Shown here: positions 59,620 to 64,000 of the stretch, piece by piece
Layout: the number at the start of each line of letters is the position of its first letter
Position numbering within the stretch: position 1 is the first letter of the stretch
DNA from: Petunia secreta
Lineage: Eukaryota; Streptophyta; Magnoliopsida; Solanales; Solanaceae
Assembly (NCBI GenBank): GCA_029990175.1
Contig: JARKIP010000038.1
Coordinates: 25,303,501 to 25,367,500, forward strand
Direction: 5' to 3'
Length of the DNA: 64,000 bases
Notes under the pieces: generated by a model
Databases searched by the model: none
Told to the model about the DNA's origin: nothing
The model's input: the letters and a program-made list of their open reading frames with translations, nothing else
Program-made: the position numbers and the translations under genes

Positions 59620-59860
59620 TGGGACAGATACTCTATTGGAACGATTCTAATCCTAATGGGACGGTTATGTATAGAACTGTATTAATAGGTCATGCGGTCT
59701 TATGGCACGGTACTCTATTGCAACGGTTTATTACTCTAATGTCACGGTTACATTCAAGAACCATATCATTAGATTATGTGACGGTTTAAACCGTCCCAAA
59801 AGAATATCTTTTGGGGACGGGTATAAAACCGTTGCAAAATAACCGTTCCAATAGGACTTT
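59620..59860. repeat. Right subterminal repeats of the CACTA element
   Basis: Multiple copies of motifs such as GGGACGGTT, GCAACGGTT and TAAACCGTCCC in both orientations mirror the left subterminal set. Confidence 0.75.
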
Positions 59861-59875
59861 TTTCTAGTAGTGAAA

Positions 59876-60043
59876 ACAGTTGTTTTCATTGATGAAGGGA
59901 GTCCCCTATTTATACAAGAGAAAACCTAGAGAAAACCTAAACCTAACTTAGGAACCAAGTAAACTTAACGGGCTTGGCCCAATATACAATTTACATAACT
60001 AACTATTTACATATCTAATCTATTCACAATATAACTTTCATTA
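59876..60043 (-). repeat. 5' LTR of the copia element, outer part
   Basis: It continues the LTR after the CACTA element and ends CTTTCATTA, followed by the AATAT target copy (60044-60048). It has one 11-bp duplication (CTAGAGAAAAC region) absent from the 3' LTR. Confidence 0.9.
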
Positions 60044-60310
60044 AATATTTACCCGAACTGGCCATTAAACTAAAAATATTTCATTCTATAGCGGCATATA
60101 CCCCAAACTTGTATACCCCATAGCATAATATACCCCAATGGTATACAGTATCTTCTATTGTATATCTTTCTAGTATACGTATATCCCAATGGTATATAAG
60201 TTTGATACCCCAATGGTATATCCCAATACTGTGGTTGTGTAGCTACAAAATATTTGAACAAAACTTGGGCCATTGTCGGGTAATATTTTAGTGTGGACTG
60301 ATTAGTTTTG
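60044..60310. mobile_element. Right part of the small inverted-repeat element split by copia
   Basis: It contains several CCCAATGGTATA / TATACCCCA palindromic pieces (60098-60225) and the right arm at about 60250-60300. The arm complements the left arm at 43710-43750 plus 60044-60070. Confidence 0.5.
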
Positions 60311-60982
60311 AAAACTTTCCCATTTATTTAAATTTATATATCTTAAATTTAAAATATAACTAATGTTGTAATAAAGGAATACTACAAAGATATAGAGGGA
60401 TATTGCAATAGTTTTGAGAATAGATACTATAAGATTCTTCTTATTCTCATTTCAACTGTATTTAACTCGATAGGTGAAGCATGCCTTTATACGATATAAA
60501 TCATCCGAAAGCTACAATTATCTTTAATTAGACATAAGAATATATAAAAGTATTCATTGAGTGGAATGAATAGGAGATGGATAGATCAAAGGGACACTTA
60601 CAAAAATACTCACAAAACCTAAAGTAATTACAGCCAATACCCACTACTTTCAAATATTACCCGACCTATCCACTAAATTATTTACCCACTCTATCCACAC
60701 AAACTTGTATACCATAGTTTATGCAGTATACCTATAAGGCATAACAAAGGTATACAGTAATAAATGTCCCTCGAGACTTGTATACCATAATTTATGCAGT
60801 ATACTTTAAAGGTATACACCTATAAGGCATAACAAAGGTATACAATAATAAATGGGTAGGTTGGGTAAATACTTTTAGTTTTATGGATAGTTAATTTGTA
60901 ATGGGTAAGACTTGTAAATACTTTTATAGGTATAGAGTGTAAAAATCCCTAGATAAAATCGTTCTAAGGAATTGACATCCAC
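60311..60982. repeat. AT-rich DNA with a second TATACC-palindrome repeat element
   Basis: Between about 60620 and 60960 the ends are imperfectly complementary (CCCGACCTATCCACTAAA against TAGGTTGGGTAAATAC). The middle holds two tandem pieces around TATGCAGTATAC and GGCATAACAAAGGTATAC. It resembles the element at 60044 and is probably the same MITE family. No gene is present. Confidence 0.4.
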
Positions 60983-62796
60983 CACTACTAGAAATTAATT
61001 GATTTGCGTCTAAGTTTGGAGACGGAATTCCCTCTCTAAAAGGTGTTTGGAGACGGAATTCCGTCTCTGCACGTCCTTCGCTTTTAAGCGCGTCGTTGGA
61101 CTGCTTGGAGACGGAATTCCGTCTCCAAATGGAAAAGTAGCTGACACACTGACACAGTTTTGGAGACGGAATTCCGTCTCCAACACTGTGTCAGGGCGCA
61201 TTAACTTTTTCATTTGGAGAGGGAATTCCCTCTCCAACATAAATTATATATATTATTTTTATTGTTTAGAGACGGAATTCCCTCTCCAATAAAAAATTTA
61301 AAAATTATTTTTTTTGTTTAGAGACGGAATTCCGTCTCTAATAAAATTATTTAATTTTTTTTTGGTTGGTTAGAGACGGTACAAATCCTGTTAAATAAAA
61401 ATATTAGAGATTCGGTACAAAGAAACCAAAAACCAAAAACAACCTGTTTAACATAAAATACCATAAAATACCTGTTTAACATAAAACAAAGCCACCACGG
61501 CCAATAAAACAATTCAACATGCATATTGTCTCATCATTAACCATTCAACACAAATAAAAACTAAAGGATTTAATTAGTAACATGTTCACCATTTCATCAT
61601 TCAACCCTTTTGGTTAACATCCTTAGCGTTTGCTAAGTAATGAGCAGAGTAAGAAGAAAGTTTACCTATTCTAGTAAAACTCCCCAGCATGAATGACAAC
61701 ATAATGAAGATAAAGTGATGACTAAATAAGTTAGTAAGTTCAAGAAGAGTTGGCATAAGTAATTATACAGAAAAGCTAAGTTAAAGTTCCAAAGCGTGTT
61801 CATATTCCCATATACTCCTGGGATTGAAAACTGACATTAAGACATAATTACCATCATTGTTAAGTAGGACTCAGCACATAACTGATGAATAGATAGATCA
61901 CCATCAAACATGCAAGAAATTATCCTTTATCTAATGTGTGCTTTATGTATTTAGTAGGCAGACACATATAAGTCCCTTTTATCCACTTTGATTGGTCTAA
62001 CGATAATTGGAAGCTAAATGTCTAGTTTGATTATATATGCTCAGAACATCTATGAGATTTTTCGTTGTTCTATTTGTGTAATCACTATTTGTCATGTCAA
62101 GAATTGTTCTATACGGTAGATATTACTAAGAGCAGTTAGGAAGAATCCTAATAAGTTTGTACTACCAACTAAATAGAGTAGATCTAAGGCTATCTAGATA
62201 AACTCAGCAAAGGAAGCAAGAAATTGAATTTCTAATAATCCAATCTAACAAATATTAAACAAGTATACAAACATGATAGTTGGGGTGTCAAAGTTGGTAT
62301 TGGGGTGGGGAAAATGGGGGGTCGAATTCATGGATGGAAAAAATGGGGAGGGAAAAATAATTTGAATTATAGCTAAAAATAATGGGGAAAATGAAGAAAA
62401 AACTTACTCGAATAAATTGGGGATGATTGGGGATGTTTTTGACGGGGAGGGAACAAATTCGCCGTGGAGCTGTGGCTTCGCCGGGGGAGGCAGTGACTGG
62501 TTTGGGGGAGGGGTTTTTTAATTTTGGGGAGAGGAGGAGATACTGAATGTGGGAGAAGAGAAGGAGCGGGTTATAATTTAGAGTTGGAGACGGAATTCCG
62601 TCTCCAACTAAAAAGCAAAAAAGTTGTCAGTGATTGGAGAGGGAATTCCGTCTCCAACTCTAAAAAAATTAATTATTTTTTTACTCAAACACTGATTGGA
62701 GACGGAATTCCCTCTCTAACCAGTTAGAGAGGGAATTTTAGAGAGGGAATTCCCTCTCCAACCTTTTTGTAGCTTTTTCCTTGTTTTCTAGTAGTG
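60983..62796. mobile_element. Non-autonomous CACTA element with palindromic subterminal repeats
   Basis: The ends are CACTACTAGAAA (60983) and TTTCTAGTAGTG (62796). The target duplication is CAC (60980-60982, 62797-62799). Eleven or so copies of GGAGACGGAATTCCGTCTCC or its variants lie within 400 bases of the left end and 220 bases of the right end. No transposase is seen in its 1.8 kb. The termini agree with those of the 11.4 kb element, but the subterminal repeats are of another kind, so it belongs to a different family. Confidence 0.9.
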
Positions 62797-62799
62797 CAC

Positions 62800-63264
62800 T
62801 ATTCATTGAATTATGACAACCATATTATTTTATAATTTTTAAATTTAATAAAATTTAATTGTCTACTACGCGTATTTTCACACCAACTTCTTACATGTGG
62901 AGCGTCATTTGAACTTTTAAAAAATGGGACAAAGTCAAAAGGTTGCTTTAAAATATGGCATAAGTTGAAATTTTACTATCAGAAATTTTCGGGGAAATTC
63001 CCCCCATTCCAAAATCCTTCCTCAGTATTCCTCATTCACATTTCTTGTCTCAGTTGTGCATGCCAGGATGTCATTTGAATGAGTCATAACTCCAGTTATT
63101 GCGTAAAAAGAAGTCGTGATAAAATATGTATCAAGTCTTTTACTAGTATGAATGATCCACATGCAAGCAACTAACCTAAAGAAGAATTCGTCACACTTTA
63201 TGTGTAGAGGAAGAAGAAGGCTTTTTGTGTAGAGGGAGAAGACGACTTTGTGAAGGAGCTAACG
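62800..63264 (+). promoter_or_regulatory. Promoter and leader region of the second NLR gene
   Basis: There is no coding sequence. A W-box core in reverse (AGTCAA, about 62933-62938) is present, as in many pathogen-responsive genes. The leader just before 63265 resembles that of the first NLR, including GACTTTGTGAAGGAGCTAAC. Regulation is inferred. Confidence 0.4.
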
Positions 63265-64000
63265 ATGGCTGATCCTGTAATTGGTGCTACCGTTCAAGTT
63301 GTGCTTGAGAAGCTGCTTTCTCTCACGATTGAGGAAATCAGTAGCTCAAGAAACTGCAAGAAAGATCTCAAAATGCTAAAACAAAAGGTATGCACAATCC
63401 AAGCTTTCATTCTTGATGCTGAAAGACGACAAGTTGAGGATCATTCTGTGAAAGAGTGGCTCCAGACGCTTGAGAGAGTTGCTGAAGATGCTGAAATTGT
63501 ATTTGATCAATTCAGATATGAATCTCTCAGGACACAAGTGATGAAGATCCCAAGCAAGCCCATGAAAAAGGTCCGTAATTTCTTTTCTCATACAGCTTTT
63601 AAGAGCAAAATGTCTCGTAAAATCAATGACATCAATGAAGAGTTGAGGGCTATAAATCAGTTAGCCAATGACCTCGGTCTGAAATCCCATCAAGGTCCTT
63701 CTAAGCAAATACTACCAGTTCGAGAAACAGATTCCATAATAGTTGCTTCTGATGTTGTTGGTAGAGACAAGGATGTTGCTGAAATAAAGGAAAAAATGTT
63801 GAACATGAGAGAGGATGTTGTTTTGTACACAATTCCTATAGTGGGTATGGGAGGTATGGGGAAAACAACAGTGGCTAAGAGAATTTTCCATGATGAAAAT
63901 ATCAAGCAACACTTCGAAAAGAGAGTTTGGTTGTGCCAACCTGAAATGTCGGAGACTAAGAGCTTTCTTGAACTAATCCTCGAATATCTGACAGAGAGGA
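63265..64000 (+). CDS. CC-NB-ARC (RGA-type) NLR resistance protein, 5' part, runs off the window
   Basis: The open frame runs from ATG at 63265 to the window end (245 codons) without a stop. The coiled-coil domain starts MADPVIGATVQVVLEKLLSL and includes VKEWLQTLERVAEDAEIVFD. The NB-ARC start has VGRDKDVAEI, P-loop GMGGMGKTT (residues 194-202), and RNBS-A region HFEKRVWLCQPEMSETKSF. Such receptors sit in the cytoplasm or nucleus and trigger immunity on effector recognition. The copy at 7870 is a close paralogue with the same residue numbering, so the pair comes from local duplication. The start is supported by the conserved leader and Met-Ala-Asp. The NB-ARC remainder and LRRs lie outside. 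Confidence 0.93.
   Translation, partial: MADPVIGATVQVVLEKLLSLTIEEISSSRNCKKDLKMLKQKVCTIQAFILDAERRQVEDHSVKEWLQTLERVAEDAEIVFDQFRYESLRTQVMKIPSKPMKKVRNFFSHTAFKSKMSRKINDINEELRAINQLANDLGLKSHQGPSKQILPVRETDSIIVASDVVGRDKDVAEIKEKMLNMREDVVLYTIPIVGMGGMGKTTVAKRIFHDENIKQHFEKRVWLCQPEMSETKSFLELILEYLTER

Larger units (their letters stand above)
48454..59872 (-). mobile_element. CACTA (En/Spm) transposon, 11.4 kb, with TNPD, TNPA and captured host DNA
   Basis: The ends are CACTACTAGAAA (48454) and its complement TTTCTAGTAGTG (59872). The target duplication is AAA (48451-48453, 59873-59875); removing the element restores the LTR reading GTGAAAACAGTTG. Subterminal regions carry many AACCGTTGCTAT / GGGACGGTT-like repeats in both orientations (48470-48770 and 59620-59860). 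Transposase genes run on the minus strand, TNPD first, then TNPA. Pieces of a cytochrome b5 reductase gene lie between the 5' end and TNPD. The intact termini suggest it was mobile until recently. Confidence 0.95.
43751..60043 (-). mobile_element. Ty1/copia retrotransposon with a CACTA element nested in its 5' LTR
   Basis: The 3' LTR is 43751-43985 and the 5' LTR 48376-48453 plus 59876-60043. A five-base target duplication AATAT lies at 43746-43750 and 60044-60048. The primer site at 48361-48375 is complementary to initiator tRNA-Met. The polypurine tract is a G-rich run (sense) at 43986-44013. The polyprotein has several breaks. The LTRs (235 and about 246 bp) are short and very similar apart from an 11-bp duplication near 59935. 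Confidence 0.92.

Noticed and set aside
1..64000. CRISPR arrays, bacterial operons, tRNA or rRNA genes
   Set aside because: The repeats present are eukaryotic transposon repeats, and no tRNA- or rRNA-like sequence was noticed by eye. A tRNA scan was not possible here.

Overview
This is plant nuclear DNA, most probably from a Solanaceae species (pepper, tomato, potato or tobacco group; the species cannot be fixed from the sequence). The reasons are introns with GT..AG borders, two RGA-type CC-NB-ARC resistance genes, a plant mobile domain gene, an Athila/Tat-type primer binding site, CACTA transposons with TNPD and TNPA genes, and Stowaway- and Tourist-like MITEs. Host genes are few and most of the window is nested transposable elements.

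Layout. 1-2953: intergenic DNA with two Tourist-like MITEs in tandem that share one TTA target copy; the first has taken up a Stowaway MITE and a 5'-truncated LINE. 3339-7078: a six-exon gene for a plant mobile domain protein with a C-terminal coiled coil (+ strand). 7870-8739: 5' part of an RGA-type NLR gene (+) with two nonsense codons, cut off inside the NB-ARC domain by retrotransposon DNA. 8740-27420: minus-strand LTR retrotransposons. One gag-protease-only element (LTRs near 8740-17918 and 25645-26909) carries a block of a second family inside its 3' LTR (9380-17298) and a solo LTR in its interior (19817-21131), and is followed by a fragment of a third copy. 27813-36467: a plus-strand copy of the same gag-protease-only family, head to head with the minus copy across a 0.4 kb spacer. 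36533-38669: remains of a multi-exon gene I do not recognise. 38670-42680: fold-back and repeat DNA. 42680-43690: an F-box/kelch-type pseudogene (-). 43751-60043: a decayed Ty1/copia element (-) whose 5' LTR contains an 11.4 kb CACTA transposon (48454-59872). That transposon encodes TNPD and TNPA and carries pieces of a host NADH-cytochrome b5 reductase gene. 60983-62796: a second CACTA element without genes. 63265-64000: the start of an intact paralogue of the broken NLR, running off the window.

Order of events that can be read from target duplications: a small inverted-repeat element near the kelch pseudogene was hit by the copia element (AATAT duplication), whose 5' LTR was later hit by the CACTA element (AAA duplication). 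In the other nest, the solo LTR (CCATC duplication) and the second-family block are younger than the minus-strand gag-protease element. No plus- or minus-strand retroelement here has a complete set of genes. The CACTA transposase gene is the best preserved transposon gene, with one nonsense codon.

The points most worth following up are the cytochrome b5 reductase capture inside the CACTA element, a covarying RNA-type hairpin with constant loop AGGCAA just after the ORFs of two retroelement families, a premature stop shared by two inverted gag-protease elements, and the palindromic repeat system of the second CACTA element.
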